Source: Onchidella celtica
Taxonomy: Eukaryota > Mollusca > Gastropoda > Systellommatophora > Onchidiidae
Direction of reading: 5' to 3'
NCBI GenBank assembly: GCA_963931925.1
Contig: OZ007571.1
Span: 13,464,506 to 13,528,505 of the forward strand
DNA length: 64,000 bases
Position 1 is the stretch's first letter, and the number at the start of each line of letters is the position of its first letter. The notes under the pieces are model-generated. The model did no database searches. It was not told the origin of the DNA and was given only the letters and a program-made list of their open reading frames with translations. This document shows, piece after piece, positions 48,601 through 61,428 of the stretch. The translations under genes and the position numbers were made by a program.

Positions 48601-51600
48601 CATTTTCCATACGATTTGTTGGCATTAATTTACTTAGTGAATATCCAACACGCCAAAACTTTTATTTTTAGGCCTAGATCTAGTGCAGAAAGCTTGCACT
48701 CTTTTTCTCCCGGATGTTTACGTTACCGGAACAGGTGCTTTGGTTGTGTGGGAAAATATAAACATTGAAACAGACATGTGAAACAATGTGATACTGGTGG
48801 ATATTTTTTGCAAGTTGTGGGATTTATATTCTTTCAAAATGCCAAACAAGTGTGGTGTTGTGAACTGCAAAGACAACTACAACGAATCTAACAAATGCCG
48901 TGTGTTTAAACCACCTAAAGACGAACAAGAAAAACAGAAATGGTTGAACGTTCTCCCCCCACGTGAGGATTTCGTTGTCTTGTCGACCCAACAAAATTTT
49001 TTTATATGTGAGAGACATTGGCCAACGGATACACCTATGGTCAAGATACCAGGTGGACATACTCGGCCTGTGTTGCCACGAAGTATTTTTATTGTTCCTT
49101 CTTCTTGTTTGCCAACACCAAAACCAGCACAACGCGAGCCTAAAGCTGAGGATCAACAGCTGAACTATTTCATCAAGAAAGACAGAATCACTTCGTTTTC
49201 TGAGTTTTCTCCTGACAAAGAGTTGTTAAAAAAGTATGAAAATCTTCTCATATCTCGTCCAGAAGACAAATTTGTGTGTATTTTCATGGTGAAAGATTAC
49301 AGAGAGAGTTTCTTGTCAATAATTGTTCACAACAAATCTACTTTGTGTTCACCTCTTACTCTTTCTGCTTTCAAGAATGGGATTAACGTGCCTTTGGGTA
49401 AAATCTTAAGTCCAAACACTGGTCTGTCATCCTACACACAATTCTTTGAGGCTGTGCACTCAGCGATTAACCTTCCTGTGGATGGTGTTGTTAAAAAAGT
49501 GGCAACGACTCTTCAACAAGTTCAAGCCTAAGAGTCGCTTGAAGCTGCCAAAGGCAAGAAACTCAAATTTCTTACAAGACAGCTTCAACTCATATATGAC
49601 AAGGCATTCTCGGTGGCAGATTACTGCTTTGCAATTGAATCTTTCCCTCGCTGTAATTACCATCAACTGCGTGACTTTCTTGTTCTCCAAAGTAGACGAA
49701 AGCTGCAGTCTATGATCTCTTCTACAGATGTTGACCAAGTACTGGAGAAAACATTTCAGAAATCAAAGAATGCTCAGCAGAAACATTGTTTTTTGTTAGT
49801 CGATGAAGTGAAAATTCGCCAAAGAGTCGCCTTTTCAGGGGGTGTTCTCAATGGCATGTCAAAAAATGACCCAGACTCCAAGGCAAGCTCTATGTTATGT
49901 GTCATGATGAAATGTTTGCATGGTGGACCTAGTGTTATGGTATCTGTTACCCCTGTTCACAACCTAATAGCTGCCTACCAATTCACTGTTGTCAAGAAAG
50001 CTGCTGCTGTTGCTGAGAAGACAGGTGGGATTGTTTTAGGGTCCATGACTGACAATCATAAAATCAATCAGCAATACTGCAAATTATTCACAAGAAGAAC
50101 TGACTTTGAGACTGTACATCATTTGAATGATCAGCGAGCTTGGTATTTGTTGTACGATTCAGTTCACTTGCTGAAGTGTTTATTGTCAAGCGAAGTAAAA
50201 GACTTCATCCAAGAAGTTTCAAGGGGTCGTTTGACTGTCCCACATGTGTGCACATATGAGTTCGTAAGGAGTGGTTTGTGCTTTGTGCAGAAATCCAAAC
50301 ATAAAGCATGCTGCCGTCAAAGACTTGTCAACATTCTTCTCACCATGAACACCTACTATGGTTTTGGATTATTTTCTAAACATCTGCTGCGACGCCTGGC
50401 AAAATAAATGTTCTTCTGCATGGAATTCATAATTTGGAAAAGGACCATCTAAGAAATTCAGCTCTGTACCAGACATCCACCAAGAAGGCACGGCTCGCTG
50501 ACTAATTTGGGCTACAACATGGTGAGTTATTTTTCGTTTCTGTATACAGAGGAACCATTGCTATAAGACTACAGAAATGGTCCTGATTCATGGAATGGGC
50601 TATAATTAAGGTGGTTTAAAAAAATCCAATAGAAAAAGTTGATTTCAAGGTCAATTGCATGTGTTATTACATACTGAGGTCTTATGCCAGAGGTTCTACT
50701 GTATGGTATCGTCATTAACTGTGGTAAAACTGCTTTATTTAATGAGATTATGTTTGGATGCAACATTGGTTACAATTGGTTAGTCTTAGGTGTCATAATA
50801 AGGCTGTAGGTGTCAATAATCAAATGGCCTTCGCTAGCGATGTCAGAAGATCGGCCGTGCGCGTCCTTTCATACAGTAGTCCTTGGACAGTGCATATCTG
50901 TACAACATGTTTCCCAAAAAGCGTGACTGGTGAAGATTTGCTGAGAAACAAAACTTGGTATGGTGTTCACGAATTTAAAGTGGGAACACATGGAATAGTC
51001 AGATGGACCTTGGGGCTTGAGGGTCTAGTCAGTTTGTATCTCTGGGCGGTAGTCAGATTGACTAATCAGGCGAAAAGGGGTTGGAGTCACCATTGATCAA
51101 GGTACACTCAAGTATATTATTAGCGCAGATCACGCAAATTCCGAGCAGAAGCCGGATTGTTTTGTTACTAAGCCGATTCATATTTTTAAAAACTATGCAA
51201 ATAAACAAGGTCAGTAATATAGTATTCCGGTGTGTGTTCTACGTCATCGAATTGTGTGCATTGTACGGATATGCACTGTCCATGTTGTACTGATATGCGC
51301 TTCGGTAAACAAACTCCTATAACTTTAATTCCGTTCAAGGCAGTGCCACAAGGTTTTTAACGGGAATTTCCGTTATTATGTTGGTGTTCATTTGTGTGAG
51401 GTTCCAGGCATTTAGTTTATTATTTCAAGACTTTACAAGGTAGGGAAAGTTATTTTGAGACACACCTCGCAATCGCGTTTGCCGTCAAATATGTGTTCCC
51501 TTTACTTTTTTGTCAACTGAAGCCTTTGAAATTATTGGAAATACCTAACCTAATCCAATGTATCAGAATATTTCTTTTCCATTTACACATGGCGTTATCA

Positions 51601-54600
51601 CTTCCTGCTATGTAGTCACTATCAAACACACTAACTCGTGCGCAAATCATGCCATTTTACGGATGCTGACATGATAAGCAGGGTGTCAACACACAAAGGG
51701 AGAACAGTAAGATTTATTTAAAAACAAACTAAAGAAAAGAAAATAAACCGAAAGAAACAGGCAAGATGAAGCGGTTCCATAATAATCACCCAGAACTGAA
51801 ACCAATATTCAAACCGATTTATCTCGGGCAGGGCGGGGACCTCAGCTAGTATAGGCCTATTGCGAATGATGTCACAGAGTGTTTTTGTTTTGTACTTCCG
51901 ACACCTAAAATGGCGGGTGGATCAGCTGATGAGTGTAACTTCGAGATATGTCTAAGCGGTTAAAATGCCTGCTGGTTGTACTGCAGTTGTCTGTTATGAC
52001 AGGGGTGGAAAGGATGGATCCAAGCTCCCTACCATCCGTGTAAACAAGGGAAAGGATGTGAAAGAATTGACCGAACGTCTCCCGTGTGCATGTACACACG
52101 TGCCATTATTTACTGTAGTGAACTTTTCTTTTAGCTCTCCGCCGATTGGTTTGCGACATCTGAAGTGGTCGCAGTGCAAATCAGGTAACGAATCAAAATC
52201 AATGCTACCATCGCCATGGTTATGCGTCGGTCCTTACAACTGAAATGGCCGATATCCGCAATGGGCCTAAAATAAAAAAATATTTAAAAAAACTCCCCCG
52301 ATTTTTAGTAATACCTAGCACCTCACATACAGCTCTGATTTCCCTGAAATTTTGAAAGTGCCCTCCCTTCGTTCTGCAGAAGGTTCGTTATTAGCTTGGG
52401 GCTTTGAAATGGCGGGGGGGGGGGGGAGAGGGGGGGGCGAAGTATTGTTCTTTATTTGGCTTTGTATCCCTAATTTCGTCCGATTCTTTCTTTTCCACGA
52501 ACACATGACCTTATCACTTCCTACGATGTGTTCACTAGTGAAAACTGCCCCTCGAACAGATTTTTGCCAATTCATGAAGGCTGACGAGGTGCGCAGGGCA
52601 TTAATGCGCAAAAGGAGTGCAGTCAGACTTATCTAAAACAAACAACAACAACAAAATAAACCAAAAAGAAGGGGCAATGTGAAGCTCATCCAGTACAATC
52701 ACCTAGAACTGAAACTAATAAACAAGTTTATCCCAGATAGACCCGGGGACCTCAGCTAGTGCCTGTTATAAAATATTGTAAAATGTACTCTGAAAAAGTC
52801 AACATTAATTTGCCAGCTGACTGTATTCATGTTCATGACACACAATGTCTTAATGACAGAGTATCATAACAACTGTTTGAAGTGGTTTCACACGGAGAAC
52901 GACTTACCGTAAAATTTGTTCACAATGAAAGAGGAACATAATACTCGGAAAAATGGTTATTTTTTTGTCACAGTTTCAGTACTCCTGCATGTTACACTGT
53001 TATCGACACACACAGACCCCCCCCCCCCTCCCCCCAAACCTCCACTTTCTCCACTTCAAAAATAAATGGGACTGGGACGTTTTTGTAATGGACTTACTTC
53101 AATATAAGAGGCATTGATGTACCCTCCTTTTTCCTTTTTCGAATCTTCTAATAAATGAACACGAGAATGGTCATCTGCACAAAATATAATTGAATATATG
53201 AGGCATTAAGTTGAGATGAAAATTTATGCTGAAAAAGGAATGTATCATTTTTACACTGATGGATAGAAAAATACAAGGTTGACAGTCAGAAAAATGCAAA
53301 ATTCAAATTAAATTCAATGATCTCTCTACCCGTCACAATGCCAAGATTTAAGTACGAGTAATTTTTATCAATTTTTGTACCTAGTGTTTGGCAAGTGGGA
53401 TGGGTAAACTGATAAGTACCAACATATTATAGTACTGATCATAAAGATGACATGATCAATTCTACAAGCAATACGTCCGAAATTGGAATCCAACTGCTTA
53501 TAGAATAGTATCAATCAAATTTCATAATAATACTTACTATGTGCACACTTTAATCATGTACAGTAATAACTTCAAGAGGACAAAATGGCTTACATGCACA
53601 GATTTCCCTACATCGATTTTTCATTTTATTCACTGCACTGATGGCGACCCTTGTAGTGGCATCTTTATTTGCTGGAATATCCTGGATCAGAAATACAAAA
53701 AGCAATACCTGACACAAAATTTTGCAGAAAATATAATCCATTTGTTGCAGCGTGTCTGGTTCCGCAAACAACGATCAGTGGTGCACATTACATATTATTT
53801 ACTGTTTTTTTTTGTTTTTTTTAAATACCATCCTATCTTGTTCTAATTTTTGCTTTTCTCTGTCAGAAAACAAGATTTTTCTCAAAAATGCTTAGGAAAA
53901 TAAAATATTACAAATCCCAGTTTGTGTTTCCTGAAATGCAAAGAACGTCTGGGTTTTGAAGGTGTCGGTGATTTAACAAATTATAGTCGTGAATGTGAAC
54001 AACCATAAGTTTTATCACATAGCTATGTCCTGACAATGTCATGTTAGTATCGTAAACTTTGGTCATGTGAGCATTATCCACGAGGTACATGCATTAAAAT
54101 CCAAACTAGCATACATGAAACTTCCACGTTTGTTATTGAGGCATTGAGGGAAGTTTTTATGATTACAAAAGACAAAATATTGCATAAGATTTTAAAAAAT
54201 AAACGTATAAAATGGGGATTTCACACCTCAGTTTACTTCTCCAGCTAATGGGCTATTAAAGAGAAAATTCACAGCAGGAGGAAAGAATCATACACAAACA
54301 CATAAAGAAGAAAGGATGATAAGAAAAACATGAAAGGGGCCCATTTATTTCTTATGCTTCTTAAGCTTACATGGAACTGTTCAATGAAGAACTTTTTGCC
54401 GTGTGAAAGCATAAAATCATCCAAATCTGTAACAGCAATAGAGGTTGACCTCGGTGCAGGGACTGTGTTGTAATATGGTCCTTTTGTTTGTCTGCTTTCA
54501 TTGTTTTCTTTTCTCCTCCGGAGTAACCAAGAGTGTGTCCTCTTTGTAACTGGAGAATATAATTTTTCCACAGGTAACCCTTATATTTTTTTTTTAGCAA

Positions 54601-57600
54601 TAAATACGACGTGAAAATGCAGGATGGCAAGTAGGATGTGCGACAAGAGATGTAATAAAATTATGTAATTATGCTAAAATTATATAAGATAAGATAAGAT
54701 AAGATAAGATAAGATAAATTTTATTCGTCCTTGTACAAGGAAATTTGTTTTGATCATTGAATACATAACAATACAGTTACAGAAGCAGAAAGTATGATAC
54801 ATAGCGCGCACACACACATATATACACACACACTGATAAATGTAAGATAAATATTATCTTTAGTTCAATACAACTGCAAAACAAAACAAATGGAAAAACA
54901 AGACAAGGCCTCATCAGTAGGTGAACAGTCTCTGATTTATCAGAAAAATAAATGACAAAAATTATTTCATTGGCTCTAATCTCAGTGTTACGGGTCTGGT
55001 ACTGGGTGATAGTGTTACAGAGTGGGTGTTATGGGTTATTGGTTTTATGACTGCATTTTAAAATCGAGAGGTATTTATGAATTACTCTTTCGTACCATGC
55101 CACACACTAAGAACAACCTGAATAAGTTTTTATCAACAGACCTGCAGGGCCACAAATTTAATTACCTTAAAATTCCTAACAATTTTGTCTAGATCTCTTA
55201 CATACTAAAAAGACAACATCAGCAGCATCAAATGAAAATTCAATAATATGTCACTAGAAGTCTCCTCTAGATTCCTATAAGATTAAGATCATTCTGACTC
55301 ACTCACAATTTAAGTATTAATTATCTATCTCTCAGATATAGTCTGCCTACTATCTATCAAGCAATATACTAATGTCTCTGGCGACAATGTCATCTCAGCT
55401 ATTTGTGCCTACCGCTTATAATGGATCAAGCTCGTCAATACAAACTGACGTAGTTAAGTTAGATCTACTCTAGGATGGGCTGGCAATCCCCAGCCTCATC
55501 CAGACAAATCAATTCCAATTCACAGTTGTGTATGCCAAACATTCATACTAGATCTATTTGCAAGTTAATATACATCTTTGTCTTGCATTCTTGGGTAGCA
55601 CTTCTAGCATGTGCGGCAATCCTGTCCTACTGGAAAAATTCCGTTCAGCTCCTCGTTCATTGTTGAATCATCAACAGACAAACACTTACACTTGGTCCCT
55701 GGTAAGGAACCAGGGAACAGCAGACAACAGCAGTGGGTATATCATAATCGAGCATATGGCTTCATCTCAATGCCTATAATGGACATAGACATAAAAATAA
55801 CAGTCTTCTGATTCTTCTGGCAGAATCACGCCGACGCCTGCACAGATGGAATTTTCTGTATGGAGTGATGAACATAGGAATGGCTACGCTTTTATACTGT
55901 GCGGCCAGCTGCAAATTACCGTCCAAATGCCTAGATTTGATTGGTGCATCCATTCGAGCTCAGCTCGCAGTATTAATAGATTCTACGTGGGAGTTGGTCA
56001 CGGCCTTGTACTAAAAACAGACAAGGTCAAATTAAAATGTCAAAACCATTACTGAAATCTTTAAACCCTCGTGCTTTCTACATTTTATGTACGAATTTCT
56101 GAACGCGACTAAGCGTCTTAAACTATCTATCCTTATTCACCCCTTCTCTTCCCTTGTAAGTGTTCATCAAAATCACGGGGTCGAGAATTGCACTGTCACT
56201 CCTAACTTATCCATTTATTCTATCTCGCCCCACTTTCTTCCCATCTCTAAGAAAAAGTGTTTCAAAAACAAACTGTTCACGAGAACAGTTCAAGGACAAT
56301 TTACGCTGGTTATAATCAACGAGACCGTGAAAACTCAAGTACTTGCAAGTCGTGACCCAGCACGACAATTATAACATTAACCTTGACACTCAGTACAAAA
56401 ATGTCATTCAAAGAAGACCGAATGCAATACTTGAATAGTCGATACTGAGCTTCATTTCATGTCAAAGCTTGTGACCACAATTAATAACCAAATCTAATTT
56501 TCAAAATTAATAAACGAACCTGTTCCATTTGTTGAAATGCAGTATTGGATGACATGCTCATGACCCAGTGTCTTCTGGGTATTTGTCACGAGCCGCGTGA
56601 GCTCTTTTTTCTGTTGGTCGTGGGTTGGTTATTTTGGGAGAATATAAACGCGTTTAGCTATTAATCGACCCACGGATTTCGTGATGAGGGATGTGTGAGT
56701 GAAGTTTGTAAACATTAAGTTAACCCTTTGATTTTGGTGTGCGTGTGAGTTTTCCTTGTTTACATAGTAGGATTGTAGAAGTTTGAGCGTAGGTTTTTGA
56801 GTTGTGTACATATCCTTTTGAGAAAGCAGTTAGGGTTAACTGAAAGACAAACTTGTGTTTGTCGTGGCTAGGTCCTTGATCGTCCAATCGGGAGGGAGAC
56901 CCTTAGTAACCATCGGGGGGTATAAAAGCTAACACACGTACTAAGATCAGTGGATTCATATTTCGAGCATTTGGCGAAAGGACGAGTCACGGGGGGGGGG
57001 GGCCCTACCTGAGTGGGATGACAGACAGAAAGGTTCGCACTGTGAGAGAGACCTGGACAGTGACGAAGCCTCTGTGCACCAGGCTTAAGTGTGCATACCG
57101 CTTACATTGGGCTCTCTCGCTCGCAAAACCATAGCGGGCGAAGAAAGGGTGGGATCCCGTATGTGTTCGTGCCAGGAACTGTGACAGTTTTTCCGTCACC
57201 CCATTGTGACGAAGAGAAGGACATTGACTATACTTTTACTAGATGTGTAATGAGCTGTTAGATTGTGTTTGAGATTGAACTATGTTCATTTCCCCAGCTG
57301 TATACTTCTTAGTGTGGAGCAGCACAGATATTTTGGAAAGTCTATTTCTGTGAAAATTATTAGTGAGCGCTGCTACGTTTTACGAGTCAGTCAATTATCT
57401 GATTAGTTGCTATTACTGATTGTATGAAAGCGAGACCGACCAAATTGAATTTGTTTACACCGGTGTCCTTTAGGAACCGTAGTCCTGGATAGGCGCACTT
57501 AAGAGTGCATAGTACAATACTTTTTTTCTATACCCTATTCAGATAGACTTTCTGGAATTTCTGTAGTCGATGACTTTTATGTAATATATATGATTGTGAT

Positions 57601-60600
57601 CACCGTAAATTATGCAGTAAAATGTTGTATTATGAATTATATGGCCCTTCAGGCCTGAACACTAGTAATCCTGTGTTGCTTAGTTATTGTGGTATGAATG
57701 TTCGGGTGTGAGTCAACGAGCTGTGTTCACATGCATTGACTCACCTCGGTTTTAACAGCTGAACGGGCTTTATACACCCATTTACTATATCTACCAAATT
57801 CCCCTTCTGACATCTGGAGGGAACACATAAATAGATATTTGACAGTATTAGCTATTTTAGTAATGTGTGAGGGGGAGGGGGGTTGGGCGAGAGCGGATCT
57901 GGTAATGAAGGAACCGACTGATATTGTTAGTTTTGCCACTGATCATACACCAACCTGATGGTTTGGGATTTATGGGTGGCACTGTCAATTGAGGCTTAAC
58001 CAGCTCAGGTCCATCTATTTCCTCACACGGTGAACTTTCTGTCAAGACCTCGCTTAGCGCCAGGTTTTCATAGTGACCCATGGGTTTTGCAGGTTCCTCA
58101 TACTGGGCTTCTTCGGGTGACTGGGCTTTCAGGGTAGCATGTGCTGCTTTCTTGGATTCCGGTTTGGAAAACTGTCTGCCATTATCTTGTGGTGGATTCA
58201 TATGAGTTGGCGGCATGGAATGAAGACTGTCTGGTGTCCTAGAATGCTTTCGTCGCCTGACATTCGTGTGATAAGCCAAAGTCGTCAATCATCGTAAACT
58301 CATGCCATGTTTGATAACATTATCAGTATTAAGTTAGACAAACATGTTTCACATTTACCCGTCATGTACCGGTGATATCCCATTTAATTATCGATAAGTT
58401 TCCACCAATACTACGATCAGAACTATAAGCATTTGATATACTCACTTCATTTTTGATGCATATGTTCATTTGCCAAAGAGGAACGGTTTGTCAATGAAAA
58501 CGTATTAATTTGAAGGTTTTCTGCAAGGATACCGAAGGATACCATACGGGATGCCTGCATTGTAAGTTGTAACTCACAAGATTGTTTGCGAACGTATGGT
58601 CCACAGAGCGAGTTGCAGTAAATGGCACTTCGACATCCATGGTGACAAAATAAAGACATGGCATGATTGGCCCCACGAGGAAGAAAGTGTTTCAGCATAT
58701 TTGATTTCACATAGACATAACCATTTTCATACTGTTTGTTTCAACAAATTCATAAATAAAATCGAAAACCATGCTAAACATACTATAGCTAGCGACATTA
58801 AAAAAAGAATCGTGCAACTTTGTTTAACCCCAATACTGCTTTCCATGTATTTCAGTGATTAACGATATGTTTTATTTTCACTATGTTAAAGAGTACATCT
58901 TCTGTGGAAAAAAAAAAACACACCACAAAACACTTCAATAAAATACACAGCAAACATGAAACGATTTCAAGAAAAGTAATGAAACTAGAAAATATGAAGT
59001 GACATGATTTCATTTTAGCCAACTCAAAACAAAATGACTATGACTGTACCTCCATAAAAGAACTCCTATGGTGATGGCCCCGATAAGTGCAATGACAATA
59101 GCAATGGGTACGATGATGGCCACAATAGGCAAATCATCCTGACCTTCATCTCCAGCAACCTTTTTCTCTGTTGGAGTACACATAAATTTGAAAACACAGA
59201 AACAATTACATCAATGCTTACAAGGTTTATGACATGGCATGAAAATCTCCATTTGTAATACAGTTTTGAAGACCAAGAAGATAATTATTATTTGTTGTGT
59301 TTGCAATCCTGATCAGTAGATTTATTAGAGATACATGATAATTATAACTGCCTGTGAAGGTAAATAGAGAAAGACTGTCAAAACAAAATTAATACTGCAA
59401 CTCTTTTAGAGCTCTTTTAAGAAGAGTGAAATCTCTGGTGATTTAGGGAATCAAGAATTGAATAATTATACTTACCTTGTGCTTTATCTAACACACACCA
59501 TTTATCATTATACTGATCTCATTTCTCCTGCACCAATTACCAATGAGTTTACCATTCTTTTGGTGACAGTACATTAAAGTAAACAGGAAGTGACCTCCAT
59601 CCATACATAGGACAATGTAAACTAAGACTTACCTGTCAGACACAGATCTCCCTCATACCCAGCCTGACATCCCAAGGTGCACATGCCATTTACATGATGA
59701 CATGGAGACTGGGTGTTATTGTTCTCTACCGGTAAGCAAGTCGAACTACAGGTAGAGTTGCAGGCTTTTCCATATTTGCCAGCTTCGCACACTGAAGGAA
59801 ATAGTTTAAAAAAGCAATTGAGCTTTTCAGTTTTTTGTGCGAAAACTATCTACAAGGGGCATCAAGCTAGAAGTATTATTTAATACCAGATTACCAACCT
59901 CTAAAAGTTGGGGGGGGGGGGGAGGGTTATCACTGCTGGTGTATATTATAATGTTCGGAGACTTTGTCCTCGTAAAGTGTGTCTTCTCATTGAAGTTCAG
60001 TTCCTTCCTCTCTCCAAACCATGTATTTGCATTGTACGCCTACATTCTTAAAGAACAGGCTGCATGTGGTGCACGTGCATATATTTTGTATGTGTATTAT
60101 GGCTCTAGTATCTGGCTCTAGCTCTGCCACAAACACAAGCCAAGCATGGTTGTCTGTCGAGTAATGCTGTTGCAGAACTTCAGGAGCTTTGAAATGTTTA
60201 AAGTTCATCGAAACAACTCCCTTCTAGCTACCAAAATTTGATGTGCTCTGATGCTTTTGTTCACTCTTAAAATTTTTCATTTAAAATGTTATTCCAAGCC
60301 AAGTAGTCTTGTATAATGCCATTAAAATAGATTTAGGTGTTCGACTGCATCTATAAAGATTAAGAACGCTTAGAATAAAACTGTGTCTGGCGAATTTAGA
60401 TCAAAAGTAAAATAGTAGATCTAATGTACATCAGCTTAAACAGAATTTACAGCAGTGGCACACAGTTTATGCTTATTAATTTCGATTTCAAAGGTTATTT
60501 TATTGCTTTTTACTATCAGCTTTCTGTTGTCGCACTCACCCCTTTCCAAGTATCAGATCTTCACCTGAAAGCTACTGGACGGAAGTTATGTGAGACACGA

Positions 60601-61390
60601 TAAGGGTTGTAAAAAAAATAAAACACGTTTGACAACTCTTGACAGTCTACATTAACAAAAAAAGCATGAAATGGATGTATATCACCGAGCCTAAACCAAT
60701 TTAAATACAAGAAAACGTTGCTGTTGTTTTTTCCATAAGAGAAGCACATAATTATAATATTCAGTCTTATAATATTTGCCTTGGTAAAAGAAATGATGTC
60801 TGTCAGAGGCTTTCCCCCAAAAAACAGGCCAATTTCTTGTCTTTTGTAGATTTTTTTCTCAATGTTTCGGGCTTGAAATACCATTTTCATACTGCAGGTG
60901 AGTGTGGTTTGATAAAAGAACGAACGAGTTCTGTTGACAATGCATGCTTTTGATTTATTCATATATTTAAACCTTGAAAACTAGTCAATTCAATGCCCGC
61001 CCCGGTGTTTTACTCGTTTTATCTATTCATCTACTACTATCAGGGCCACACAAGCATCGGTTTGTTACTATCACTACCGCCAATAGTGCAGCCGGGAAAG
61101 GCGCTTGGTAGCACCGGTGACTTGAAGGTTCAAATTCGATTGTTTGTTCTAAATTACTTCCCATAATTCCCAAATTGATTTATTTCATTAATATTAGATT
61201 TGTGTCAAGTACATGTATTTTCACTTCCAGGCGTGTCCGGTGGGGCGGCGGGAGTGGGTGGAGGGATGGTGGGAGGAGGAGAGAGGGGGATTGGGGGAAC
61301 ATGAGCAGCACCGTCTTCTCTGAATCACATGCTGAAACAGTGTGACTTTTGAAACATGGATGTAACAATTAAAGTTGCTACTTATTGTCC

Positions 61391-61428
<38 letters not shown>

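Larger units (their letters stand above)
47182..51467 (-). mobile_element. mariner-family transposon relic, split by a P-type element
   Basis: The ends are 27-30-bp inverted repeats: left AGGTGTGTTTCAAAAACAAC then TTTCC; right complement AGGTGTGTCTCAAAATAACT then TTCCC. A transposase relic is readable on the minus strand between about 48,236 and 47,240. The P-type transposon at 48,377-51,304 interrupts it, which leaves about 1.35 kb of mariner, the expected family length. A TA duplication is not obvious at either end. It lies in the 6.2-kb intron between the YDHSRV and FIASQG exons of the phosphatase gene. Confidence 0.85.
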
